From SAR202 cluster bacterium bin87 (GTDB lineage: Bacteria > Chloroflexota > Dehalococcoidia > Lucifugimonadales > UBA3495), in assembly GCA_002238825.1 (NCBI GenBank), contig MPNC01000002.1:663923-727922 (forward strand): a stretch of 64,000 bases of DNA, written 5' to 3'. This document shows, piece after piece, positions 1 to 8,986 of this stretch. Positions within the stretch are counted from its first letter, which is position 1. Each line of letters begins with the position of its first letter. Below the pieces are notes generated by a model, which was given only the letters and a program-made list of their open reading frames with translations, had not been told where the DNA came from and searched no databases. The translations under genes were made by a program, and so were the position numbers.

Positions 1-635
1 GGAGTAGTTACCTTCAGGTTGTGGTAATCGCCCCAGAAAACAGTAACCCGGTGGCCTGCCGCTTCGACCATGGCCGCGTCATCGGTGTATTCGACCTCCG
101 CTGCGCGATGGGCATCCAGGAGGGTTTGATAATCAAAAGCCTGGGGAGTCTGCGCCGCCCACAGGGTGGAGCGATCGGGGGTGCCTGAAATAAACTGCTG
201 GTCGCCCACTACCTTGATCGTATCCTTCACCGGCACCGCGGCGATCGCTGCGCCCGATCCCCGGACTTCGTCCAGCGCGCGCTCGAGGATGTCTGCGGAG
301 ACGCACGGGCGGGCTCCGTCATGAATGGCTACCCATTGGCGCTGGCCCATGGCCACCAGGCCGGCCAGGACCGAATCCTGGCGGCGGGCGCCACCGGCGC
401 ACACCTCGGCAATTTTGGGAATGTCCGAATCCCGTACCATCATTTCAACGTCGGGGACCGCATCGGCAGCCACCACCAGCACTATGCGATCCACCACATC
501 CGACGCGGCGATGCGCCTGAGCGTGTGCGTAATCAGCGGCGCCCCGAGAATATCTGCGAAGGTTTTGTCTGTGCCGCCCATCCGGGAACTACGTCCCGCG
601 GCCACCACGACAACACCCAGTAGATCGTTGGACAT
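1..635 (-). CDS. ispD: 2-C-methyl-D-erythritol 4-phosphate cytidylyltransferase (IspD), 3' end outside window
   Basis: IspD makes CDP-methylerythritol in the non-mevalonate isoprenoid pathway in the cytoplasm. The N-terminus has the nucleotide-binding pattern AAGRSSRMGG followed by TDKTF. HDGARP is present in the middle, and the visible C-terminus reads HNLKVTTP, a typical IspD ending, so only a short tail is lost at the edge. The start is taken as the ATG at 635; an in-frame GTG at 644 is an alternative. The gene is divergent from the OsmC-like gene at 780 and shares a 145-bp spacer with it. Confidence 0.93.
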   Translation of the reverse strand, partial: MSNDLLGVVVVAAGRSSRMGGTDKTFADILGAPLITHTLRRIAASDVVDRIVLVVAADAVPDVEMMVRDSDIPKIAEVCAGGARRQDSVLAGLVAMGQRQWVAIHDGARPCVSADILERALDEVRGSGAAIAAVPVKDTIKVVGDQQFISGTPDRSTLWAAQTPQAFDYQTLLDAHRAAEVEYTDDAAMVEAAGHRVTVFWGDYHNLKVTT

Positions 636-683
636 TTCGTTCACGGCAGTTTCCAATTTACCACACGTCGCAAAATTGCAGGC

Positions 684-712
684 TTGGCGTTCAAGCCTCT
701 ATAGTTTATGAT
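684..712 (+). promoter_or_regulatory. sigma70-like promoter for the OsmC-like selenoprotein
   Basis: TTGGCG (684-689), a 17-nt spacer and TATGAT (707-712) lie about 70 bp before the OsmC-like gene. The fit to consensus is good but based on inspection only. Confidence 0.45.
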
Positions 713-779
713 CTAGCCGTTGTGAGTATCAATATCAGACGAGTGGAACATCCGCGGAGCGCGTTACGACAAAGGGGGC

Positions 780-1241
780 ATGATGGCTGCATTGGAAATG
801 GCCTATCACGTGGAAACGTACAGCTCAGGGACCCACGGCAGAGCAATCTGCAACGCCCGCACGCATCACTGGGTTGCCGATGATGGCGGCGGTGACGCGG
901 TGGGAGCCGGCGAGTTGTTCCTTTCCGGAATTACGGCTTGCGCCGTGAACATGGTGGAGCGCATCGCGCTAACCGACGACGCCCCGGTGGACTTCATGGA
1001 AGTAACCGCTGAAGCCTTCAGGGACCCGGAAGCAACCCCCGGGGACGTGAGCCTCTACGCCGACGTGCGCATCCACTTCAAAATCTGGGGCGTGGACGAC
1101 GACCAGGGCAACTACCTGGTAGACACCTGGAAGAAGCGTTGACCACTGTATGGTTCGGTCGCCGTGGCGACCCCCAGCACTTCCGTCACCGCCGAGTTCG
1201 TCGCCGAGTCGCGCCAGAAGCACGCCGGCCGCGTCGCATAA
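780..1241 (+). CDS. OsmC-like redox protein with in-frame UGA read as selenocysteine (Sec121)
   Basis: OsmC/Ohr proteins are small thiol peroxidases that use two conserved Cys. Residues 1-120 contain the first conserved Cys in SGITACAVNMVE (Cys54). A UGA at 1140-1142 follows WKKR. The same frame then continues PLYGSVAVATPST and VTAEFVAESRQ to a TAA at 1239-1241. That is where the family normally has its second Cys, in a CP-x-x-G-(T/S)-L/V context. The full product is 153 aa, the usual family size; stopping at UGA would remove the C-terminal domain and the catalytic residue. A hairpin sits 20 nt after the UGA. Start is ATG 780 or ATG 783, after AAAGGGGG. OsmC-like selenoproteins are known in bacteria; assignment here is by alignment from memory. 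Confidence 0.85.
1157..1172 (+). promoter_or_regulatory. candidate bacterial SECIS of the OsmC-like gene
   Basis: GGTCGC (1157-1162) pairs with GCGACC (1167-1172) around the loop CGTG. The loop begins 21 nt after the UGA at 1140-1142 and has G in its first two bases, matching the known spacing and loop rule for bacterial SECIS elements. Confidence 0.7.
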
Positions 1242-1393
1242 CCCCCTCGACAAAGTGTTCGCCGCGGGGCGGCGAAGACATGTGCCCCCGGCCGGCGCGG
1301 TTTCGCCAGCCGGGGGCAATACGCAGCAACGCATGTAATGAGCGTTGTCGGAACGGTCATTCGACTAGCCCATAGGTTGTCAATAGGGCGGAT

Positions 1394-3499
1394 TTGGCGC
1401 CCATACCGGGCGCGCGCACTACAATACCGGCAGGGAGATCTGAGATAGAGTTCCCGCTTATCATATTTGCAGCCGGCCTGTCCGACGCATCAGCCGGATT
1501 GCTGAAAGACTTCGCGATCGCGATGGCTATCGCGGCCGTGGGGTTGGCGCTAGCCCGGCTGGTATGGCAGCCACCGGTACTCGGTTACCTCATTGCCGGG
1601 GTAATCATCGGGCCATATACCCTGCCGCACCCGATTATCAGCAACCTGGACACCATCGAGTTGCTGGCCGAACTGGGACTGATCCTGCTGCTGTTCGGCA
1701 TAGGCCTGGAGTTGGGATGGCGGCGGATCCGCGAGATAGGTCTGCGCGTGCTGGTAATCGGTGTGGTGGAGATCTCCACCCTGACCTACCTGGGAGTGCT
1801 GATAGCCGACAAGGTTCTGGGCATATCCGGAGCCAACGCTCTGTACCTGGGCGGGGCCATGGCCATCAGCAGTTCGGCGATTCTGCTGAAGGGCTTGCGG
1901 GACAGCGGCAACCTGCGCGCCGGATGGGGACAAACCATAGTTGGCATCCTCCTGGTGGAGGACTTCGCCGCGGTCGTCCTGCTGACACTGTTGGCCGGAC
2001 TTGCGACCACGGGTTCCACCAACCTGGCGGACGTGGGGTGGTTGGCCGCTAAGCTGGGCATCTTCTGCATCGCGGCCCTGGCTTTCGGCGCGCTGCTGGC
2101 GCCACGCCTGATGCGATTCCTTTCGCGGATGCAGTCTGACGAGACCCTGCTGGTGGCTTCACTGGGCTGCTGCTTCGGCCTCGCCTTGACTGCCGAATTC
2201 CTCGGGTTGTCGGCGGCGGCCGGTGCCTTCCTGATCGGCGTGGTCATCGGCGACACCGACGCCGCCGGCCGGGTGACACGGCTGGTCAACCCGGTGCGCG
2301 ACATGTTCGGCGCGCTGTTCTTCCTGTCCATCGGGATGCTCATCGACTATCGGACGCTGGACGACTACATCGTGCCGGCCCTGGTGGTGGTGGGAGTGTT
2401 CATGAGCGGCAAGATCCTGGCCAACACCATCGGAGCGGTGCTGGCGGGGCGACGGTCGCGCACCGCAGTGCAAGTCGGGATGACCATGCCGCAAATGGGC
2501 GAATTTTCGCTGGCCATCGGTCACCTGAGCGCCACCAACGCCGCGGTGGGTCCGGTGGTAGCGCCGGTGCTGGCAATCGCCACCGCGATCACAGCTGTGT
2601 TTGCCCCCCTGACCTCAAAGATCGCGACGCCCACCTACGACTGGTTGGAGCGGCACGCGCCGCCGGCGGTCCTGGCGGTCAACCTGGTAATCTTCCTGGG
2701 CATCCAATCGTTCTGGGCCGCGTTCTCGCTGCCCGGGGAGACGGGCCGGCTGCTAAAAAACTCGGTGCGCCGCATCATCATCGATATCTGCATCATCGCG
2801 GTGCTCACGGCCATTGGCACCGCAGCGGTGTTTACCCTGCCCGACCTGCTGGCCGACCCGGAGTCGGTAACCCACGCGCTGCTGGGCGTGATCCTGGGCG
2901 GCGCCACGGTGGGGATCAACCTCCCGGCCGCCATTGCCATCTGGCGGGAATTGCGGGTGGTCGCCAGCCTGACCGTTCGGGCGACAGTACGCGACACCGC
3001 GGGTCAGCCGGCGCGATACACCCTTCGCACTCTGCTCCGCGACGGCATGGCCACAGCGTTTTTGCTCGTCGGCGTCCTGCTGATGATACCGCTGATAATC
3101 CAGCTTTTCTCTCTGGGAAGCCTGTCGGTTCCACTGTCGTTGTTCCTGCTGTTGGCGTCCGCAGGCGCCCTGGTGTTCGCCGGCTTCCACGTCCACCGCG
3201 TCCTGCGACCGGTGTTCCGCAACACGTTCATTGCTCCGTCGGCGCCCCGTCGTACCGATCCGCCAGCCTCCAGCGCCTTCGAGGCAATGGACGTGGAGAG
3301 CCCGTCCTTCAACCACTGGGCCGACCCGGATGCGCAGCCGGTCCAGCAGGAGCGCGCCGCAGCCGCAGCGGCCAAGGAAGCGGAAGAGTCGACCGAGGAT
3401 CTGTGGAGATTCCTGGAAGAGCGCATCGAATTGTTCACTCCGGCGCCGGCGCGGCCACCCGAGGGCGCCGAGCCGGCTGCCCAGAGGGATGCGGATTAG
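1394..3499 (+). CDS. CPA2-family monovalent cation:proton antiporter (KefB/YbaL-like)
   Basis: This is an integral membrane exchanger of the Na+/H+ or K+/H+ antiporter superfamily. About 13 hydrophobic segments cover residues 25-430, with family-like stretches such as LAELGLILLLFGIGLELG and FLSIGMLIDY. More helices follow at about 435-610. A charged tail rich in Ala, Glu and Arg ends the protein, with no recognisable TrkA-N/RCK domain. The start is uncertain: the frame opens at a TTG (1394), while a TACAAT box near 1420 would favour a later non-ATG start. The COG0614 gene follows 56 bp downstream. Confidence 0.85.
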   Translation: MAPIPGARTTIPAGRSEIEFPLIIFAAGLSDASAGLLKDFAIAMAIAAVGLALARLVWQPPVLGYLIAGVIIGPYTLPHPIISNLDTIELLAELGLILLLFGIGLELGWRRIREIGLRVLVIGVVEISTLTYLGVLIADKVLGISGANALYLGGAMAISSSAILLKGLRDSGNLRAGWGQTIVGILLVEDFAAVVLLTLLAGLATTGSTNLADVGWLAAKLGIFCIAALAFGALLAPRLMRFLSRMQSDETLLVASLGCCFGLALTAEFLGLSAAAGAFLIGVVIGDTDAAGRVTRLVNPVRDMFGALFFLSIGMLIDYRTLDDYIVPALVVVGVFMSGKILANTIGAVLAGRRSRTAVQVGMTMPQMGEFSLAIGHLSATNAAVGPVVAPVLAIATAITAVFAPLTSKIATPTYDWLERHAPPAVLAVNLVIFLGIQSFWAAFSLPGETGRLLKNSVRRIIIDICIIAVLTAIGTAAVFTLPDLLADPESVTHALLGVILGGATVGINLPAAIAIWRELRVVASLTVRATVRDTAGQPARYTLRTLLRDGMATAFLLVGVLLMIPLIIQLFSLGSLSVPLSLFLLLASAGALVFAGFHVHRVLRPVFRNTFIAPSAPRRTDPPASSAFEAMDVESPSFNHWADPDAQPVQQERAAAAAAKEAEESTEDLWRFLEERIELFTPAPARPPEGAEPAAQRDAD

Positions 3500-3555
3500 G
3501 GTTGCTCCGGGCGCGGTGCTACAATGCGTGCAATCAACCTTAGGCAGGCGACGCG

Positions 3556-4488
3556 ATGCGCATCTGTTCTTTTCTACCCTCCGCCACCGAGATTGTTTAC
3601 GCATTGGGGCTGGAGGACCAGCTCTACGGTGTAACCCACGAGTGCGACTACCCGGCCCAGGCGAAAGACAAGCCTTGGGTGGTGCGCAGCGTTTTCGAAG
3701 GAACTCAGCCCAGCAGCGGCGAGATCAGCCGCGTGATTTCAGAGCGCCTCGCCGAGGGGCTTGGGATCTACCACATCGACCAGGAAATCCTGGACGCGGC
3801 CAACCCGGACCTGCTGCTCACCCAGGCTATCTGCGAGGTTTGAGCGGTGTCTTCTCGGCAGGTCGCCGAGTCCACCGCCAACATGGATAAGGAACCCACC
3901 GTCCTGTCGCTGGACCCGCAGTACCTTGGCGACGTGTTGGAAGACGTCCGGCGGGTGGGACGGGCCACAGGCGCCGAGTCCGTCGCCGAGCAGGTCACGA
4001 CCCGGATGCAGGATCGCATCGACGCCATTACCCAGCGGTCGGAACTGGCTGACACCCACCCGAAAGTGCTGCACCTGGAGTGGACCGACCCGTTGATGTG
4101 CGGTGGTCATTGGGTTCCGGAGATGGTGGAACTGGCCGGCGGAACCAACTGCTTCGGCGACAAAGAGATGGGCTCTTTCCCCCTGGAGTGGGACGCGGTC
4201 GTTGAGAGCCAACCGGAAGTCATCGTGGTCATGCCCTGCGGTTTTGAGGTACCCCGTGGCATGGAAGACATCCCCCTGCTCACGGAAAAACCGGGCTGGG
4301 CTGAGCTGCCGGCGGTGCAGAATGACCGGGTGTACGTGATCGACGCCAGCAACTACACCAGCAGGTCGGGACCCCGGCTCGTCACCGGTCTGGAGATACT
4401 CGCGGAGATGATCCATCCTGAGCTCTTCGCCGGGATGATCCCGGAGGCGGGCGCACGCCGCATCTACGGCTCCGGCCAGAAAGCGTAG
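3556..4488 (+). CDS. COG0614-type cobalamin-binding-like protein with in-frame UGA read as selenocysteine (CxxU, Sec96)
   Basis: This belongs to the BtuF/FepB-like substrate-binding superfamily, in the subgroup whose members carry TQ-x-x-C-x-V-C-AVS. Here the frame reads [12 protein letters not shown] at 3841-3843, then AVSSRQVAE, and continues to TAG at 4486-4488. The UGA thus stands at the second Cys of a CxxC pair, giving C93-E-V-U96. After it come family blocks such as [22 protein letters not shown] and [19 protein letters not shown]. Both halves share one frame and give a 310-aa product of normal length. No signal peptide or lipobox is visible ([18 protein letters not shown]), so it is probably cytoplasmic. 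No ABC permease is adjacent. The alternative, a nonsense mutation, is disfavoured by the two-tier hairpin after the UGA. Confidence 0.85.
3844..3878 (+). promoter_or_regulatory. candidate bacterial SECIS of the COG0614-type gene
   Basis: An outer stem GCGGTG (3844-3849) pairs with CACCGC (3873-3878). An inner stem CTCGGC (3854-3859) pairs with GCCGAG (3865-3870). The apical loop AGGTC begins 16 nt after the UGA. The loop closely resembles the AGGUCU loop of E. coli fdhF. This is the best-formed element of the four. Confidence 0.8.
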
Positions 4489-4517
4489 GCGCGCGTGGAG
4501 ACTTGTGCGAAGTCATT

Positions 4518-4579
4518 GTCAGAATCAGGATTACCCGGATTAGAGGGTTGTCAGGACCTGATTAAATCCCGATTCTGAC
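4518..4579. repeat. dispersed palindromic repeat, family A, copy 1
   Basis: GTCAGAATCAGGATT (4518-4532) is inverted at 4565-4579 with one mismatch. A second copy lies at 11418-11526. It is intergenic and could fold into one long hairpin. Confidence 0.7.
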
Positions 4580-4633
4580 AGTTGCCGCCGGGATGGAATC
4601 GGCGCGGGCCCTCGCCGCGGGCTGGAACGCGTT

Positions 4634-4671
4634 GCCCACTGGATCCCCGCTTTCACGGGAATCCAGTGGGC
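4634..4671. repeat. REP-like palindrome
   Basis: GCCCACTGGAT (4634-4644) is perfectly inverted at 4661-4671, around a CCCCGC/GCGGGA-like centre. It lies in the gap between the COG0614 gene and the LON-domain gene. Confidence 0.65.
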
Positions 4672-4762
4672 ACAAAATCCGGCCGACGTTGCTCTCGTGC
4701 AAACTGTCTGGGTTCCTGCTGAACCGGGAACGCCGATGTGACTCGCGTAATGTCAACAGGCC

Positions 4763-5452
4763 TTAATTGAGCCTCGGCCCTTTGAACGGCGTGTTCTGCT
4801 CCGCCTGTTCCGCAACGATGCGGTTGGCCTGCCGCATCAGCGTCTGCAGCTTTTCCAACTGCCCGCCGGCGGTGGGGGTTTCCAGCAGGGATTGCCGCAC
4901 ATCGGGGGGCAGGGGGAGACTGACGGCCAGTGTTGCCGAGGCCGTGCGGGCCAGAGCTATGGGTTCGTCGGGAACCGTCACTTCACGGTCCCATCCGCCG
5001 GCCATGGCGGTAAGTTGACGCTGCAACTGGATAAATTGCTCGCGCACGCCGGCCAGCGCGGTTGCGGAAACGTCACCCTCGTCGTCTTCCATGAACCGGA
5101 CCAACCCCACCAGGTGAGGTACGGTCTGCACAGTTTGCAGCAACTCGAAACGGGTTTCGCCACGGGTCAGGATGTTCAGGCGGCCCTCCTGCAGGCGCTG
5201 GACCTGCGAGACCCGCGCGGTGGTACCGACCGAATGAGGTTCGGCAGCCTCGCCGACCTCGTTGCCTTCCCTGATGAGCAGCACCCCGAACGGTTCGTCC
5301 CGTTCGACACAGTCGCCGATCATCGCTTTGTACCGCTCCTCAAAGATGTGCAGCGGTAGCGGCATGCCGGGGAAAAGCACCACGTTGTTCAGTGGGAACA
5401 GGGGCAGTTCGTGGTAGGTGCCCGGCGGGAAATCGTCAGGATTGATCGCCAT
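4763..5452 (-). CDS. LON substrate-binding domain protein
   Basis: A stand-alone LON N-terminal domain without AAA+ or protease parts. The hallmark is ELPLFPLNNVVLFPGMPLPL followed by HIFEERYKAMI, then GVLLIREG and GRLNILTRGETRF. Length is 229 aa. Start chosen at the ATG of MAINPDDFPP (5452), because the longer frame upstream has no family sequence. The role of such stand-alone proteins in bacteria is not settled. The C-terminal half is helical (LQRQLTAMAGGW, LQTLMRQANRIVAEQ). Confidence 0.88.
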   Translation of the reverse strand: MAINPDDFPPGTYHELPLFPLNNVVLFPGMPLPLHIFEERYKAMIGDCVERDEPFGVLLIREGNEVGEAAEPHSVGTTARVSQVQRLQEGRLNILTRGETRFELLQTVQTVPHLVGLVRFMEDDEGDVSATALAGVREQFIQLQRQLTAMAGGWDREVTVPDEPIALARTASATLAVSLPLPPDVRQSLLETPTAGGQLEKLQTLMRQANRIVAEQAEQNTPFKGPRLN

Positions 5453-5503
5453 GATGCCGCAGTATAACCACGGGCGGATAGCGCAGCAACCCGCCCACCA
5501 GAA

Positions 5504-5530
5504 CGCCCCCGTCCAGGAAGAACGGGGGCG
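5504..5530 (-). terminator. rho-independent terminator candidate
   Basis: CGCCCCCGT (5504-5512) pairs with ACGGGGGCG (5522-5530). It lies just after the small gene ending at 5557 on the minus strand. The following T-run is poor. Confidence 0.5.
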
Positions 5531-5556
5531 CAATTCATTAGCCGTATTTTGCCGCG

Positions 5557-5808
5557 TTACTTGACCGGTTCGGCATCCGGCGGGCGGTTGTGGATGGCCT
5601 TGGTGCCCTTCTTGAAGATGCACGTCCGGATGTTGTTCTCGAGCTCCTTCGGATCGTCCACGCCGGGGTAGCGTGCCTGAGCCTCGGGGCTGGCCAGGTA
5701 GGCGAACATTTTCTCGAGTACTTCATCCTCGGACTCACCCACGATCACCGTACGGTCTCGGGGATCGGAAAGGAAATTGCTGGGCCTGGCGTAATAGATG
5801 TCTGGCAT
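5557..5808 (-). CDS. small conserved-type protein of unknown function (83 aa)
   Basis: I do not recognise a family. The protein begins MPDIYYARPSNFLSDPRDR and is soluble, charged and helical in the middle (GESEDEVLEKMFAYLAS). It has one Cys (RTCIFKKG). A strong ribosome-binding site GGAGGAGG precedes the ATG at 5808, so it is likely translated. It stands alone between the LON gene and priA and has a hairpin after it. Confidence 0.7.
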   Translation of the reverse strand: MPDIYYARPSNFLSDPRDRTVIVGESEDEVLEKMFAYLASPEAQARYPGVDDPKELENNIRTCIFKKGTKAIHNRPPDAEPVK

Positions 5809-5937
5809 GGTTCCTCCTCCGTGACAAGGCTACCAATTCTAGGAATTGGGGCGCGCAAGCAGTAGCAGATTGATACACCAAAATCGTTCACGTTGTCAAT
5901 ATAGCGGCCACCTTTGATGTGTCTGCAGCGGGCAACC

Positions 5938-8388
5938 TCAGTCCAGCCTCACCGGGTCGACGTCAATCCGGCAGTTCCTCGGGATGGTCCGCCCTTCCAG
6001 GAACTGCCAGATCCGGCGGCCGCGGAGCAATAGCCGCCACCGGTACCGGCCCCGAACCCGCTCCGGCATGCAGGGAGTGGGCCCGATTATGTCAACGTCC
6101 ACCCGACCATCCTGCGCGGCCTGTTCGCGCCAGGACTGGGCCAGGTCTCCCAAGGTCTGCTGTACGGCGCGCACGCTGAGATCAGCGCACAAGACCTGGG
6201 CGAGCCGGTTGAAGGGCGGGTTGCCCTGGAGCTGCCTCGCCGCAATTTCGATACCATAAAACGCGGCATAGTCTTGCTCAGCGGCAGCCGCGATGGCGTA
6301 GTGGTCCGGTTGGTAGGTCTGGATGAGCGCCCGCCCGGGCACGCTGCCCCGGCCGGACCTGCCCGCCACCTGGCAGAGCAGCGCAAACGCCCGCTCTCCG
6401 GCGCGGAAATCCGGCAGGTTCAGTCCCAGGTCAGCCAGCAGCACGGCTGACAGCGTGACGTTGGGCAGGTCCAATCCGCGAGCCACCATCTGCGTCCCCA
6501 CCAGGACCTGCGCCTGCCCACTGGCCAAACGTTCCATCGCCGCCTCCAGCTCTGTCGGATTTCGAACCGAATCCGAGTCCCAACGTTCGACGGTGACGCC
6601 GGGGTAGCGCTCCTGCAACTCCGCCGTGATCGTTTCCGTCCCGGCGCCCATCTCGCGGATCCTGCCCCCGCGACACTGCGGGCAGGCCCGAGGCAATCGC
6701 CGTTGCAGGTTGCAGTAGTGGCAGATCAACCGACCCGCCTCACGATGAAAGGCGTAGGTCACGGAGCACCGGCTGCAATTGATCGCGCACCCGCAATCCC
6801 GGCATTGCATGAACGCCGCGCTTCCCCGGCGATTTAGAAAGAGGACCGCCTGCTGGCCGGCGGCGATGGTCGAGTCCAGCGCTTTGGCGAGGTCGCGGCT
6901 GAAAACACTGCGGTTGCCTTCCCGCAGTTCCCGGCGCATGTCGATCACGCTGATTTCAGGCAGGGGCGTCGCGCTTCCATCAGGGCGCGGCACTCGCTTC
7001 GGCAATCCCAGCAGGTGATGCCGACCCCGCGATGCCTCGTGGTACGTGCTCACGTCGGGCGTGGCCGAACCCATGACCACCACCGCTCCGGAGCGGCGAG
7101 CCAGCGCCAGGGCCGCGTCCCGCGCGTGATAGTAGGGCGGGTGCTCATCCTGCTTGTAAGACGGTTCGTGCTCCTCGTCGACAATGATGATGCCCAGATC
7201 AATCACCGGAGCGAACAGCGCGCTGCGCGGACCCACTATCACGTCGGCCAACCCGTCACGAATGTTCCACCACTGTTCGAACCGCTGCCGCTCGGTGAGG
7301 CGATGGTGCAGGACCGCAACACGCCCGGGAAAGCGGTCGTTCACCATGCCGACAGTCTGCGGTGTCAGCGAGATCTCCGGCACCAGGTAAATCGCCTGCT
7401 TGCCTTGCTCCACCGCATGGGCGATGGCCCGCAGATACACCTCGGTCTTGCCGCTGCCGGTGACGCCATGCAGCAGAAAGCTTCGCGGCAGCACATCCGG
7501 ATCGTCCAGGGCCGCGGTTATCCCGGCCACGGCTTGATCCTGAGCCGCGGTCAGCCAATCCGGCGGCGGGTTGGACGGGGTCACGCCGGGAGGAACCTCG
7601 GGTTCCTGTCGCTGCCATTCCTCTGCCACCAGTCCGCGTTCGAGCAGGGCGTCGGCTGCGGTCCCCAAGCGGCCGGCGGCGCCCGTGGTGTCGTATCCGA
7701 CCGTCGACTCCCGCACCGCCGCCAGCAACTCGACCTGACGCGACCCCCGCATCGGCGGTGGATCTGCCCCTTCGTCGTTGGAATCAGGGAAATGTCCCGG
7801 AATCAGCAGCCGACGGTAACGGTGTGTTCGCGGTCGCGGCAGACTGACCTCCTTGCGTACCAGCCCACACCCGACCAACCGCTGCAGTTCACGTCGGGCC
7901 ACGTTGGCGCGGTTTGGATCGATCCGTTTCAGGAACGTGATTTCCTCCCAGGCCGTGGAGGAGGCGGCCAGTTCCTGCCACGCGATACGCGTGGGTTCTC
8001 GGAAAGACGCCAACTCGCCCGCATCCGCGACGCCGGAGATCGCGGTTAGTCTTGACCGCTGCTGCGCCCGAAAGCCGGGGGGCAGCATTGGCACGACTGC
8101 TTCAAAGGGGGAGCACCGGTAGGTTTGGCCCAGCCATTCGGCCAACTCCAGGCCCAGCGAACCGACCACAGGCGACGGCTCCACCGGGTGCAGGATGTCC
8201 CGAGTTTCCTCTTCCGACACTGCCGACGCATCCGCCAGGCTGAGCACCAGCCCCTGCACGACGTTGCGGCCGAATTGGACCCACACCAACTGCCCGGGTT
8301 CCACCGGCAGATGCCGCGGTACCCGATAGGAAAAGGTCTTTCCCGGCGGGATCCAGTCAGCGTCTATGGCGACATCGGCGTAGTTCAC
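5938..8388 (-). CDS. priA: primosomal protein N' (replication restart helicase PriA)
   Basis: PriA is a superfamily 2 helicase that reloads the replisome at stalled forks. The N-terminal DNA-binding domain starts VNYADVAIDADWIPPGKTF. Walker A is GVTGSGKTEVY near residue 312, and the DEEH box lies near 402. The zinc-binding Cys clusters (CRDCGCAINCSRC, CHYC, CPQC) lie at about 532-580. The start is the GTG at 8388 with GAGG upstream; an open frame extends further but has no family sequence. It is 816 aa, ends in TGA, and lies downstream of rplS on the same strand. Confidence 0.95.
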   Translation of the reverse strand: MNYADVAIDADWIPPGKTFSYRVPRHLPVEPGQLVWVQFGRNVVQGLVLSLADASAVSEEETRDILHPVEPSPVVGSLGLELAEWLGQTYRCSPFEAVVPMLPPGFRAQQRSRLTAISGVADAGELASFREPTRIAWQELAASSTAWEEITFLKRIDPNRANVARRELQRLVGCGLVRKEVSLPRPRTHRYRRLLIPGHFPDSNDEGADPPPMRGSRQVELLAAVRESTVGYDTTGAAGRLGTAADALLERGLVAEEWQRQEPEVPPGVTPSNPPPDWLTAAQDQAVAGITAALDDPDVLPRSFLLHGVTGSGKTEVYLRAIAHAVEQGKQAIYLVPEISLTPQTVGMVNDRFPGRVAVLHHRLTERQRFEQWWNIRDGLADVIVGPRSALFAPVIDLGIIIVDEEHEPSYKQDEHPPYYHARDAALALARRSGAVVVMGSATPDVSTYHEASRGRHHLLGLPKRVPRPDGSATPLPEISVIDMRRELREGNRSVFSRDLAKALDSTIAAGQQAVLFLNRRGSAAFMQCRDCGCAINCSRCSVTYAFHREAGRLICHYCNLQRRLPRACPQCRGGRIREMGAGTETITAELQERYPGVTVERWDSDSVRNPTELEAAMERLASGQAQVLVGTQMVARGLDLPNVTLSAVLLADLGLNLPDFRAGERAFALLCQVAGRSGRGSVPGRALIQTYQPDHYAIAAAAEQDYAAFYGIEIAARQLQGNPPFNRLAQVLCADLSVRAVQQTLGDLAQSWREQAAQDGRVDVDIIGPTPCMPERVRGRYRWRLLLRGRRIWQFLEGRTIPRNCRIDVDPVRLD

Positions 8389-8454
8389 GGTGCGACCTCG
8401 TTTTCCACCCCTTCCCTCGGGACCGGCGTGAGTCGCAGGATGTGATAATACAAA

Positions 8455-8493
8455 ACCGCCGCAGCCGCACCGGTAACGGGTGCGGGCGGCGGT
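8455..8493 (-). terminator. rho-independent terminator of rplS
   Basis: A long GC-rich hairpin (ACCGCC at one end, GGCGGT at the other, short loop near GGTAAC) lies 21 bp after rplS. On the minus strand it is followed by TTTTG. Confidence 0.75.
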
Positions 8494-8513
8494 CGACGCT
8501 TCGAATGAGTTGC

Positions 8514-8873
8514 CTACCGGTTGGCGCGGTAAGTCGTCCGTTCCTTGATGCGCGCCGCACGACCCTGTCGCCCTCGCAGGTAGTAGAGCTTGGCCCTTCG
8601 CACTTTGCCCTGCCGGGTCACTTCCAGCGACTCGATCAGCGGGGAGTGCAGCGGGAACACACGCTCGATACCGATCCCGGCGGTAATGCGGCGAACCGTG
8701 AAATTGGCGGCCGGCCCAGTGCCATGGGTGCGCCGGATGCACACCCCCTGGAAGGCCTGCACGCGTTCGCGGGTACCCTCCCGAATCCGGAAGTTCACGC
8801 GAACCGTGTCGCCAGGACCGAATTCGGGGATATTTTCGTTGACCTCTGGGGGAACAAGTTCAGATGCTTTCAT
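8514..8873 (-). CDS. rplS: 50S ribosomal protein L19
   Basis: 119 aa. Family sequence includes [41 protein letters not shown] and [22 protein letters not shown]19 sits at the 30S-50S interface. It is followed by its own strong terminator, so priA is probably transcribed separately. Confidence 0.97.
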   Translation of the reverse strand: MKASELVPPEVNENIPEFGPGDTVRVNFRIREGTRERVQAFQGVCIRRTHGTGPAANFTVRRITAGIGIERVFPLHSPLIESLEVTRQGKVRRAKLYYLRGRQGRAARIKERTTYRANR

Positions 8874-8986
8874 GAGTACCGACTTATCGTGTTGTGCGCT
8901 GGTTCGGCGTCAGGTGAAACCCAAACCGACATGCTTCGAAACAGAGTTGGTATTCTAGCACATTCAGTCTCCGCTCGGGGAGCAGA

